Shown here one piece after another: positions 14,000 to 26,200 of a DNA stretch of 64,000 nt. Source of the DNA: Bolinopsis microptera (Eukaryota; Ctenophora; Tentaculata; Lobata; Bolinopsidae); NCBI RefSeq assembly GCF_026151205.1, contig NC_087073.1, forward strand, positions 14,217,837 to 14,281,836. Direction: 5' to 3'. Position 1 is the stretch's first letter, and every line of letters starts with the position of its first letter. Position numbers and translations under genes: made by a program. The notes beneath the pieces are model-generated. The model had not been told where the DNA came from and searched no databases. It worked only from the letters and a program-made list of their open reading frames with translations.

Positions 14000-16156
14000 A
14001 CCTTACACCCACGTTACTGTGTGCTCTTGTCAGGGAGGCACTTAAGGGGTATTAATTAATTAACCTCAGATGACCAAATTTGTTTAAAAAAGCTGCACAT
14101 TAAACTTAAGGCAAGTTTAATTCATGCTAGTACTGATCAATGAGGAAAGCTTTTTAATGATGATAATTTCGTCCCTTCTACAATCTACAATCTGGCCGAA
14201 GAGGCCTGCAGTAGTTAGTTTGAATACTGATAGGCATCTGAAGGAACTAAAGCAGGTGCCCAACATTCAGCCAACAAGACAAAGTACCAGTCATTTAAAT
14301 ATCAGATAAAATGTCAGATAAGAGAAAGCAAAGAACCTACCTTGTGCCAGTGGCCCAATCTGATATATTATTTCATATGGAATGCTGCTTAAAGTAACAG
14401 ATCAGTTTTTCAGGATTATAAACATAAAGACATCTATTTATCAAGAAAGGGTACATTTGTAGCATATTTTCTATTTTAATTGGATTGCAGTTTCTTATGA
14501 CGCTATACATATTCTGAATGGGGTTCTTTTGCAATATCTTTGTGATGTTACTTTTCGTTGTGAAATAACTGTTTCCATTTAATTACAGATATCTTTAATT
14601 CATAACTCAATTTCTCACTGCTTTTAGTAACAAAACCGGAATAAGCGATAAATACTCAGAATAAGGACATTATTACAATTTGTCTCTTCAAACTGACGAA
14701 TAAAGGCGAATATCATGTACACATAACATTATAATGAATATCACAATGAAATAAGTGTTCATGAAAAATGTACGAGGTCTGTTGTCGATATCAGGGGTGT
14801 GGTTTTCATGTGATTTCGGGAGAACTGATAATAAGTGCATGTGCACTCAGTACTGGAATGTTCCAATTGACCAACAAAATTGGTGACGTAACTATTGAAT
14901 GATATCATTATTGATTGCAACATGTTTTTAATACTCAACAATGACGTGACGTAATTAATACTCTCTTCAATCTGTCTTTAAGATTAAGAGCTTAATTCAC
15001 ACCAATCAGCAACCTAGTTCAACTTTAATTTCGCTTTCCTTCAACATAAAATAAATCTGTTTACTTTAATCTCGACACTACAATTTTCAACAATGATAAT
15101 AAGAATGAATAAAAAGCTTGTTCTTATCAGTAAATCACATTACGACTCAGTCCTGTATTGGTGGAACACTGCATAGAAGGACCCCGGTCTCCCTGTCCTA
15201 ATACCTACGAACACAGTGCATTATTAGCGGGCATGTTACCCGATACTGTACTGGTGGTCAGATAACAAACACATGACTGCTTTCCCTCGCCACCTGACTG
15301 CTTACCAGCCTGGAGAACCCGAGAATTCGTCACTACCCAATCAGGTTCCAGATGAGATAAGGGAGAAATGAGAGATAAGGCAGGCAAGCTACAAATCTAG
15401 ACTGCTTTGAGTTTGCCTTTACTTCAGCTTTTTGAACTTCCATTTTGTTTACTCAGCGAGATAAGAAACTCAAGCTAGGAATCTAGCCTGCTTTCAGTTT
15501 ACTCTTAATACAGCTTTTTGAACTTTCTTTTCTGTTGATTTATCGTTAGAAGATTCAAGACAACGGAGATTATAGTTTATGGTGTACTGGTTAATGCAAA
15601 GGAATGCAAAGGAGTAGGGTATTACTCCTACTACTCCTAGTACATTACACACGTGAGTTATGGAAGCTATATTTATCTTGGTGCTAATACTACGAACGTA
15701 AAAGGAGCTTTTTTGTGGGTGATCATGGTTCGCCCGGTGCTTGAAAATGTAATTCAGCTAAAGTGATGCATTTATTAGCAGGATAGAGCTTGCAAAACCT
15801 GATGTCTTGCTGTCGCCTTTAACTTAACGAGTACAGTTGAAAGGAAAATCGAATTAATATCGAATTAATATAAGCCGGAATTAAATAATAACTGAACTGG
15901 GTTTCTTGCGCTTTTATCGTCGAAAATATGAGATCAAAGCACAGGACATAATTTAATGATAGCGTTTTGTTGACGAGAATGACAAGGAGAGCAAACAGTT
16001 CAAAAGTGTACACACCGAGAATAGATTTAACTACACTAACTATAAGGATGAGTGTAAGAGTTGCACAGTGCACGAGCAATAATGTATCCCGATCGGCTAA
16101 TCGGCTAATCGGCTAATCGCTGCGTGTATGTTTATCTGATTGGCTGTAAGGGTCTC
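14000..16156. other. Intergenic between two genes, nothing supported
   Basis: No recognisable exon. A hydrophobic minus-strand frame (15819-16079) begins at TTG and has no support. A 9-bp unit (CGGCTAATC) is tandemly repeated at about 16090-16116. Confidence 0.5.
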
Positions 16157-16206
16157 ATGCGCGCGCTTATTGCTTTTCTATTTTGTTGCGTGTTCAGTGT
16201 TCGGAG
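16157..16206 (+). other. Candidate signal-peptide exon of the giant gene
   Basis: The ATG at 16157 opens MRALIAFLFCCVFSVR, a good signal-peptide-like start, with a possible donor GAG|GTATTT at 16207. The phase of that donor (2) does not fit the first traced exon (needs phase 1). A small intervening exon, another donor, or a different start must be involved. A possible micro-exon, AG|ATTTAACAAAG...CGCGG|GTATGT at about 16309-16337, does not repair the phase with this donor. Confidence 0.25.
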
Positions 16207-16544
16207 GTATTTTGTTTAATGTGACTATCTGCTGTTATGTAGAAGTTTCCACTTCGTATTCAGTTACATTTCACGATAGTAATTTGTAACGAATTTCCTG
16301 TCCTCAGATTTAACAAAGTCAAAGCTTATCAACGCGGGTATGTTTTGTTCGCAATTGTTACTCTCTTGATATTATAAATTTCCCGCTAGTTCCTACAAAG
16401 TTCCTACATATTGAGTCACTGTTAGGGTACACTGCACTGAACATCTAAATGATTAATGAAGTGAACAGTGTCGAAAATAAATAATTATCAAATGCTGGTA
16501 TCGATGTTTGGTGTGCCTATGTTTCAAAAATCGTTCTTGTTCAG

Positions 16545-17252
16545 AATTATCGTTTTCGGCCCCATGCAAACTTAGTACTACGGATGGATCGAAAAAGTGT
16601 GACCTTGCGGTTGATGGAAACACCAGGACAACTTCTACCTATAGCTGTGCGACGTCAAAAAGTCAGGCAAACCCATGGCTTTGGGTGGATCTGGGTGACT
16701 ACCACTGGGTTTCTCAGGTAAGATCTGACAACTACCCACATTCTTCAGCTGCCATTGAGTTTTAAAACACACTATTGTTCACTCTACCCTCCATCTTCTC
16801 AGTGATCTTACTTATTTGACCCCTCTTGACCCCTCTTGACCCCTATTGACCCCTCTTGACCCCTCTTGACCCCTCTTGACCCCTCTTGACCCCTCTTAAC
16901 CCCTCTTGACTGTCAGGTAGTAGTGTACGGACCGACATCCCTAAAACAGTTCACTGTTTATGTTGGAAACAGCACTACCGACCCCACTAGTGGGATCCAG
17001 TGTGGTGGAACTTACGATATTGCTTCTGGAACTACTAACGTGAGTTACTGAATGTTAGTAAGTCTCAAACTGTTAAAAAATGAAACGATGAATAAGTTTC
17101 AACTCCTTTATCTAAGAACAGGTTACCTATAAATCTGATGATGTCCCAGGAACAAGTGAACTGTGACCCTGTGATCAGAGGACGGTATGTAGCCATCACT
17201 CTCGCTAATACCGCAGTTCTAACTGTATGTGAACTTATGGTCTACGGAGCTG
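16545..17252 (+). CDS. Giant gene exons 1-3: F5/8 type C-like domain
   Basis: Exons 16545-16717, 16917-17039, 17150-17252. Discoidin-type motifs: [12 protein letters not shown], then [21 protein letters not shown] and FTVYVGNS, ending [10 protein letters not shown]. This fold usually binds glycans or phospholipids. Exon 3 starts after GTCCCAG; the earlier AACAG acceptor would run into TGA. The first exon needs one base from an upstream exon. Confidence 0.8.
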
Positions 17253-20200
17253 GTTAGTTACATTTCAATCCAAATTAGAGGCCTGAAACTGGTATTTTTG
17301 TTATATCTCAAATCATAAATAATGTTCTTTGTACCAAATTCTAGAACTCTCTCCAATTTTCAGACTTGTTTAACGTGATGGGAGCCCAAGGAGCAGACTG
17401 TAACACAGCCTGTAACGAACAAGGCCTCACCTGTAACACACACATTAATTCACGGGATGACTCTAAAATAATGAACAACGCTGGGATTCCCTTCTGTTAC
17501 AGATACAGTAGCTCTAATACATGGTTCAATGATGATCAACCTGGATATGTGGCCGGTACTTCTGATCCTAACAGATACAGATGTATTGGCTTCAAGTCTG
17601 TTCCTGATTCTGTTCCTTGTACTGGAAATTATTGGTCTGTTCAGAGACTCTGTGCGTGTGACAACTCCGGTAAGTTCATGAAAGTTTTAGATTAACCTTG
17701 TATTCTATTTTAGAATCATATGACTATAAAATTATCTTATGGGTTCTGATGATGGTGCTCAACTTAACCTCCTCTCTTACCACCCCAGGAAGTGTATCTG
17801 CGAGAGCTTGTGAGACTCACACCCCTACCTGCTCCTCTGTTGCTGTTATTCAGTGTCCTGCAGGTACGGACCTACAGCAATCAATGCTTTAAAAGTTTAA
17901 ACTTCACAACATTTACATTTCACAGCATGGACGTAATGTGATTGGTTACCTCTTACTCATCATAAAATAAATCAAACGTTTTAAAAATTCAAACTGTTTA
18001 AATAACTTTTCTCACCACTTTTCTCATCTTTTACTCCACTTCCAGGGATGCAGATAGTCATAAATGATGCCCAGTTTAACGGGACGAGCTGTGGAATAGA
18101 CGCTACAGACAAGGTAAAAGCAATGTGTCACAACAAGGACAGATGTCAACTGTACGCTAGTTCAGCTACAATTGGGAACAGTGGATGTAATCCTGGAACT
18201 GCTACTCTAGTCGTGGGATACTCTTGTAAAAGTAAGGGACTGGGATAAAGTTTACTGTTGCAGTGTATTGCACGGTATTGTTCCACCGTTTATCGGAGGA
18301 AACCAAACCTGAACTAACAGTTAACTACCAATATTTCCTTTTTAATATCCTTTTGCTTAAGTTCCTGATCCTGACCGGGTGTTTACTTGTTACAGTTCCG
18401 ATCCCATGTGCTCTTGGAGAGTTCACCTGCGATAACGGAGAGTGTATATCAGACCACAAGAGATGTGATGGAACTACAGACTGTGGAGATGGTAGTGATG
18501 AGATCTGCTCCTTCATGGGTCAGTATGAGGAGGGAGGTATTAGGGATTTGTCGCTCTATTTTAGCTATTTAGAGGAGGGTTCAGGAGTTATCTCTTGGAT
18601 GGCACTGGTAGTTACAGTAGCTGTAGTGGTGAGATGATTATGATTTGAATTTAAAATCTGTCTTTATAACCACCTCCTGCCCCAGACATCTCAATGGGAT
18701 CTAAGTGTAAATCCCTGACCACATTCTACGAGAACGTGTGTGACAGAGTAGTGGACGGTAACGAGAACTCGGACTACTACGCGGGCAGTTGTTTCCACAG
18801 CGAGATGGATATTAAGAACCCCTGGGTACAGATTGATCTGGGCAAGACATCACAAGTGGACCAGATTACTATTGTTAACAGGTACGTTTGTTGAAATGGT
18901 TTAACAAAATAAAAAAGAATTATTGAAAAAGAAATAGTTCGGTATTTCATTTATTGTTTGGTTTATCCGTGGAGCAAGATTTGGCTACCCGTTTAAACCA
19001 CAATAATAACATTTGTCTTGTGCACGGAATCGCACGGTTCTGCACGCCAGCATGCTCGGTATCGCACGGTTCAGCATTCTAGCATGCACGGTTCAGCACT
19101 CCAGCATGCACAAAAGGTTCCCATCCATCTTCCCAGGAATCCGTCTCTTGGCAGACTTAGTTCTTATCAAACAATGAACTATCTTTTTTGCTTTGTTTCC
19201 TTATCTTATCGCAGCTCTCATATTTCTACTTTTCCCAAATTCTGGTCCCGTGTTAATCAAATTATACGGCACCAGTTTCTGCATGGGTTTTAGAAGACAT
19301 CGACACTGTTATGAAACATGAAAACGTTCGATGAAGTCATCGAGTAGAGTTTGATAAACTAGTCGGCAGTCCTCACGTGAACAAGTGCTGTCTTTGTGTA
19401 CAGTCCTGGAATTTTGGGAGGGGTGGGAAAGGAATTTAAATTTGAAATGTTTCTCTTATCGAACGTATGACGTCACACTCGTGACCCACCAATCTATACA
19501 GGAATGATAATTGTTGGTATGTCTCATTATCATCGACTATCATGTGAAACATAAATAAAGGTCTGAAAATTGGTCTGCTATGGAGATAGATAATTTTACC
19601 AAAGAAAAACCGTTCTGAAAGATGTATATCAATAGCATCAACTAAATATAATGTAAAGAACTACCAACATTCCTCATCTCTTTTTTTTTAATATCGTAGA
19701 AACCTGGAAAAGCAGCCATCGTAGACTTAACAACAAATCAAAATCAAGCAATATTGTTGATATCTCAATTGCCCATCTTTACAAATCCGTGGCAACTTCT
19801 TAAACCAACTTCACCCCGACCTGGAACGTGTTCACCTCAACCTGACACGTGTTCTCCTCAACCTGACACGTGTTCTCCTCAACCTGACACGTGTTCTCCT
19901 CAACCTGACACGTGTTCTCCTCAACCTGACACGTGTTCTCCTCAACCTGACACGTGCTCTCCTCAACCTCACACGTGTTCATCTCAACCTCACACGTGTT
20001 ATCCTCAACCTGACACGTGTTCTCCTCAACCTGACACGTGTTCTCCTCAACCTGACACGTGTTCTCCTCAACCTGACACGTGTTCTCCTCAGGATGGAAT
20101 GCACTTACTGTGAGGGTCGTATCAACCCCTTCCGACTCTACGTTGGGGACACCACAGACCCGGACAAGATGACACTATCTGAGGCTTGCCAGGGAAAAGT

Positions 20201-23200
20201 GTTCAACATTCCCACTGGACAATCTACTTACGATGTCAAGTGCAACAAAAAAGGTTTAATATGTTCCTATACATTATACAAATCAACTAGGAAAATAATT
20301 ATGCAGTCTAACCTAAAAAGGAAATGGTATGTGTTGGTGACAAAACTCCACCTTCAGGCCAATACGTTACCATCTACCTTCCTGGAGACAAACGAACCCT
20401 GAACTTCTGTGAGATGACAGTGAAGACGAAGGTGAACGGTCTGGAGTGTAGTACTAATGTTGATAACACGTACTATGTAAACGGAAACACTTACCAGCTC
20501 ATGTGCCCCGCTTGTGCTACTACAGGTACGTTTTGCCTGATCAATCATGGTCGGTCTGTTTTATTCAGCTAAATACAGATCTAACGTACACTGCTTTTAT
20601 TATTGACAAAATAAGGTTGCACAACTGTTTTGTGGTGTGAGTAGTCGATAATCTGATAGGATTAAGACACCCTCTGTTCCAACACCCCTCCTCTACACAG
20701 GTTCAGTGTACGGTACAGGAACATACGCAGCCCGGTCCTCAGTCTGCACTTCTGCAATACACTCTGGGGCTATATCTCCGGAGGGAGGTTGCATCTACGC
20801 TACTATTGGAGCTGGAGCTGCTAACTTCAGAGGCAGCACTCAGAACGGAGTCACCAGTCAAGAGTAAGGGGAGATTTCGAGAAATGTTTGGAGAATAGAC
20901 AAAGCAAAAAACAGATGTCTCTGATTTTGATTTTCTTACGTTGGAGGTAAATTCTTCGATGATCGTAAGTCTGACGTAGCTCAACCATAACTCGTCCCAA
21001 TTTCAGTTATGGTGGACTGAGTAAGTCGTTTGATGTAGCAGCATGCTCAGGAACCATCTCAAAGTCAGTGTGCCAGACCCCAGGAGTAGGATCCTGTACT
21101 AACAACACCATGATCATACAGTGTCCTAAGGACATGGTCCTCCTCATTGAAACTGCTTCTTACGGAATAGCTCCCAGCTGCAGTGCTCCAGATACATTCC
21201 AAATCGTATGTTTGCTAGATAGTGTTGGAGATGATTGGTATAATAGTTATTAAAATCAAAGAAACACTTTAATGTAAGAGTTAATCTTTGGTCTCAAGTT
21301 AAGATGAGTAGAGCTAGAGTACTAGGGTAAGCTCACTTTAACACCTCTGATATTCCCAGGTAAGAGAGAAATGTAGTCACAGTAACTCTTGTAAACTCTC
21401 TGCTAACAACAACATGTTCGGAGATCCCTGCACTGGAAACAAACAGCTTACCGTGTCTTACTACTGCCAAGGTGAGCTTTTTAGAGGATTTGTCATTGAT
21501 CTTATAAATTACTTGCGTAAATACAATTTTAAATTTATGCAACGTCTAAGAAAGCAATTTTAAAATGAATTCCAACAACTTAAAGATATACGACTATACC
21601 AGTATCATAATAATGCATATACCAGAAACTCCTGAAGATAACCCTATCTCCCCCTCCTCAGTGTCCGCTCCTTGTCCTACGAGCGCATTCGCCTGCGGTT
21701 CTGGTCAATGTGTTGACCACGCCCTTGTGTGTGATGGAAAGCTGGACTGTTATGACGGGAGTGATGAGAACTCAACAAACTGTGGTATGTGTCTTGAAGA
21801 TTCCTTGTTTTTTGGTGAACTAGTTGTTTTCATTTGTCATTTAGTCTCTGCGTGGGAGGTATTCTGAATATGTAGTCTGGTTTATATTATGAATTTATCT
21901 TTCATTCAGTGGGAGGCTGTAATTTCGACAAAGGAGGTTTCTGTGATTGGAAACAGTCAGCTGGTGACGATCTAAAATTCTATCTGGACTCAAGTGATAT
22001 CTACAACAACTACGATACTGGTCCTCCTCATGAGCATACCAACCCGGTGGCACTTCCTGATAAGGACTGCAAAACCTGGAAAAAAGGTGTCTGAATTATG
22101 AAGAAGTCGTTGATCAATGAAACTTTTTTTCAATTCAAGAGAAATAAGATCAGAAAAGTGTATACCAATTTTTAATTTGTGGTTTTTGATCGTATGCGTA
22201 ATTCTCTGATTTTAAACCCACCAAATAAAAATGAATGTTAAAATATTAACAATTGAACCCCTCGTAGGTCTAGAATACCGTGGTACTGAAAGTGTCACGA
22301 TGTACGGTAACATTTGCCAACGTTGGAGTGCTCAGAAACCTCAGACTAACCCCTACATCCCCGCGTCGGCGTACGCAAGCAAGGGTCTGGGAGACCACAG
22401 CTTCTGCAGGAACCCGGACGGCAAGGCTGGAGGACCCTGGTGTTATACCACGAAAACTAATGTTGTGTGGGAGTATTGTGATATCCCCGTCTGTGGTGAG
22501 TGGTTCTAAAGTGATCGCTCTGTTTTTAAGCAACATAATGTTTTTCAAACTTTAGCAACATTAGCAGGGTTCCTTCCTACCTCTTATCTACTTTAGCAAC
22601 ATTAGCAGGGTTCCTACCTTTTATCTACTGTCACCCTCTCCAGGAAAGTTCGCCTTTCTACCGAACGTAAACCGGCAACCAGACGAAGCAGCAATAATAT
22701 ACCTGACCATGACCAACACTTCACCTCGGTGTACCATGACCTTCTGGTACAGCATGTACGGATCTGGTATTGGTACTCTCAGTGTTATCGGAGATAGTGC
22801 TACTGTCTGGTCTAAAACTGGTCAGTTTAGTGAAAATATATTCGACATAATTGCAAAACAAACATACGAAAATGTCGAATAATCTTCGGAGGCTGTTTTG
22901 AATAAGATTGTTATATTTAAATTTCCAGGTAATCAAGGTCATGGTTGGAGCAAAGCCTACGTCTTCATAGGCCAAGAGGACTCTTACACTGTCGACATAA
23001 AAGCAACAGTTGGCATGTCACCAAATTCTAGAATAGCGTTTGACGACATAGCGATGCTGCACTGTCACGACACTGCTCCAGCAGCTTGTTCTGACTTCGA
23101 GTTCAAGTGCAGTACCAGCACCATGTGTATCCCTGGTGAGAAGAAGTGTAATGGTATTCAGGACTGCTCTGATGGCTCAGATGAACAGGGGTGTCGTAAG

Positions 23201-26200
23201 TACCTTCTAACTTATTTATTTTCTTCCTTAGACTTAGAACTAGAATCTGCTTACGGCTTGGAAACGTTTTACTTCCACATTAAATGGCATAACATATTAC
23301 CTTATCAAAACTCACAACAGGTTAATTAATTCCCGATACTCACTAGCCCCTCTCCTTCAGCCCCCGTTGGAAACTGTAACTTCGAGAACGACATGTGCGG
23401 TTACAAGCACTCCAAGTCCTCCGACTTTAACTTCGTGATGCAGAAAGGTGCTGATGCTATGGAGAACAACGGACCACTGCATGATCACACGACTGAAACT
23501 AATCAAGGTAGCGTATAAGTTCCGTCAGATAAAGAACCTCATCTCATCCAACGATAACACATGAATGTGACCATGTACCTATATGTGGTTCTTCCTCAAG
23601 CCGTCCACTTAATTAATCTTTAAAGTCCGCTCTCTTACCCTAACCCCTCCTCCTCTCAGGTCACTACATGTACGCGGAAGCAGCCGGGAAAGCGAGTGGA
23701 GCTAAAGCGACCCTCTCCTCCCCATGGATGACTCTGAACACGGACTGCACTGTCAGGTTCTCCTACTACCTCTACGGAGACAACGCTGGTTCTCTCTGGC
23801 TCAACAATACCAACGCTTACAGCACTTCCTCTGTGAGTGGACTGATATGATTATCTGTTGATTACGAATGTATTTAAAAGTCTTGTTTTGGTTATAATGT
23901 CGAACTCAATTTTGTTCCTCATAATAATGCTGAACAAACTGTCTCCTCAGGTATGGAACAGCACTGCCTCCAGTGCAGACAGACACTGGCAGTCTGCTCA
24001 AGTCAGTGTCGGACGTGGATCCCAGTCTCAGCTTGTGTTTGAGGCTGTTATGGATGGAGACATGTCTGATATAGCTTTAGATGACATTCAACTGATCAAC
24101 TGTGGAGGTAACGTCTCAATATTTTAAATTCAGGTGTCTCACAGTTTAGGACATTGTACAGCTCAAAAACTCTTACTCTTAGAAACATATCATGAAACTT
24201 TCTTTTAATTTAGAGATGTTTCGGGATTTGTAGTCTAGTTTGAAATTGTTTATTGCAGTGAATCCACTGTGTTCGGACCAACAGTTTGGGTGTAACGATC
24301 CTACTTGTGTGAGTTTGGATAAAGTATGTGACTTCGAGAACGACTGTACTGGTGGAGAGGACGAGGATGTTTGTGGTTCGTTTATTCAATGTCTTGAGAA
24401 CTGAATAGCGGTTTATAGATTATTGATAATGAGCAAGTCTAATTCAGAATGATCTTCACAGATTGCACCACATTTTGTTTATAGATTTATGATCAGTATC
24501 TTTGACTCACCTCCTCTCCCTGCAGGAACATGCTCATTTGAAGATGGTAGCTGTGGATTCAGCAACTCTGAGGATGATACCTTCGACTGGTCCAGGAACT
24601 CTCTGGGAGATGAGAAGTTCTACAGCACCATGCCTGCTGACCATACTGTACCTGGTGAGGGTCCTAAATCTGTAGAGTTGTCATTTAATTGTATTTTCTT
24701 GTTAAAATAGGCGGAGATTTGTCTTCGCAAGTCCTACATCCTGTTTACATGAAAATACCAATATTTTGATGTTCAATCCTCCTCAGCTGCTGACGATCTA
24801 GTTCTAAATTTCCCGACCCCGAGCTCGAAGAACTACGCGCTGCTGAAGACCAACATGCCATCTCTAACTGAATTCACCGTGTGTGCTTGGGCGCAGAGTA
24901 ATGATAAGGACAGCAAAGGTTACTTCTTCAGTCTGGCTACCGGCAAAGGAGATGCTGCTAATCAGATTGTTCTCAGTGCTCTCAATAGTCTGAATGTTGC
25001 GGTTTTGAGCTCTTTCCAACAAACTATGGTAAGAGTCACTATGAGCACTACCTTGATGAAGTTCAAGAAAAGTGCCAGTTTTAATTTAGCCAGTTTTGTT
25101 AATTTATTTCATATCAATATTTCAACCAACAATTTACCGAACAATATACGAACCGAATTGTGGAAACATTTCACTAATCCCGCTCTCTCCTTAGATCCCA
25201 CTGAACGATGGAGGTTGGCATTACATATGTATGACCTGGGCAAGTGGCAGTGGAGACGTGAACATTTACGTGGACGGCGCACTTGGTAAAACTTTCACCA
25301 GTATTGCTCAAGGACAGAATATTCCGGCCGGTGGCACGGTCGTTCTCGGACAGGTTAGAGGAGGATTGTTATAGAATTGTAGAATGTGGCTAATTTTACT
25401 AAGTCTTAATGCTTTAATACTATTCATTTAATAACGAACTAGCAGTATAGATACGTTGTAGTTTCCAAATGCCAAGATTACATTCAAATAATCAATATAT
25501 AATTTACTAGGATCAAGATTCTGTGGGAGGAGGATTTGCCACAAAACAAGCTTTCACCGGTAAACTTTACGGAGTGTACGTGTGGAAGAAGGTTCTGAGC
25601 GTTGGTGATATTCTCTCTTTCGCTAGCGACTGCTCGGTAAGTACTCAACATCATGTGTTTCTGACCTGGCTCAAAATACACATTCAGATTTACAACTTCA
25701 ATTGTTATTCTTGATGCTTGAATTAGATATTATCCAATTGCTTTTCAGACTTCGATATCGAGTACGGACTTGGTTTTCCAGTACGGTTCTATCAACAGCA
25801 ACTTGTTCGGAGGTGTGACCTCTCCAATGGAGACTAAACCTATCCTAGGAGCTTGCGGTTAGTTGAAAGGTCCTTTTTAATTAGAATAGTCATCAATAAC
25901 GGTACTCAGTATAAAGAGTAAAGGTAGTAGAGAAGCACCTATTTATAGCTCGACCCCTTTGCTATTATCTATAGCTAATGTAAAACGTTCTACAGGACAT
26001 TACATGTACATCAAGACGGAAGGATTCCCCAAGCCGAACTTTGCAACTCTAGTAACTCCCAAGTTTGCAGTCACCGGACCGTCCTGTCGACTCAAGTTCT
26101 GGTACAATATAGATGGAATTGGAAAGATCGGTTCTCTAGACGTGAGTTTCAGTGCTCTTATAATTGTGCAGTTGTCTACTAGAGTACTAAATAATCAAGT

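Noticed and set aside
15819-16079. Hydrophobic minus-strand frame of 86 codons
   Set aside because: Starts at TTG, AT-rich region, no homologous motif or splice context.
18263-18637. A single 124-codon frame containing LDLa 1
   Set aside because: The frame runs through both introns. Splice sites at 18396 and 18518 bound the real exon.
19754-20113. PDTCSPQ repeat protein and its minus-strand partner
   Set aside because: This is the 21-bp intronic minisatellite. Splicing directly from 18881 to 20093 restores the F5/8 domain.
22270-22548. 92-codon minus-strand frame opposite the kringle exon
   Set aside because: Shadow of the kringle coding strand.
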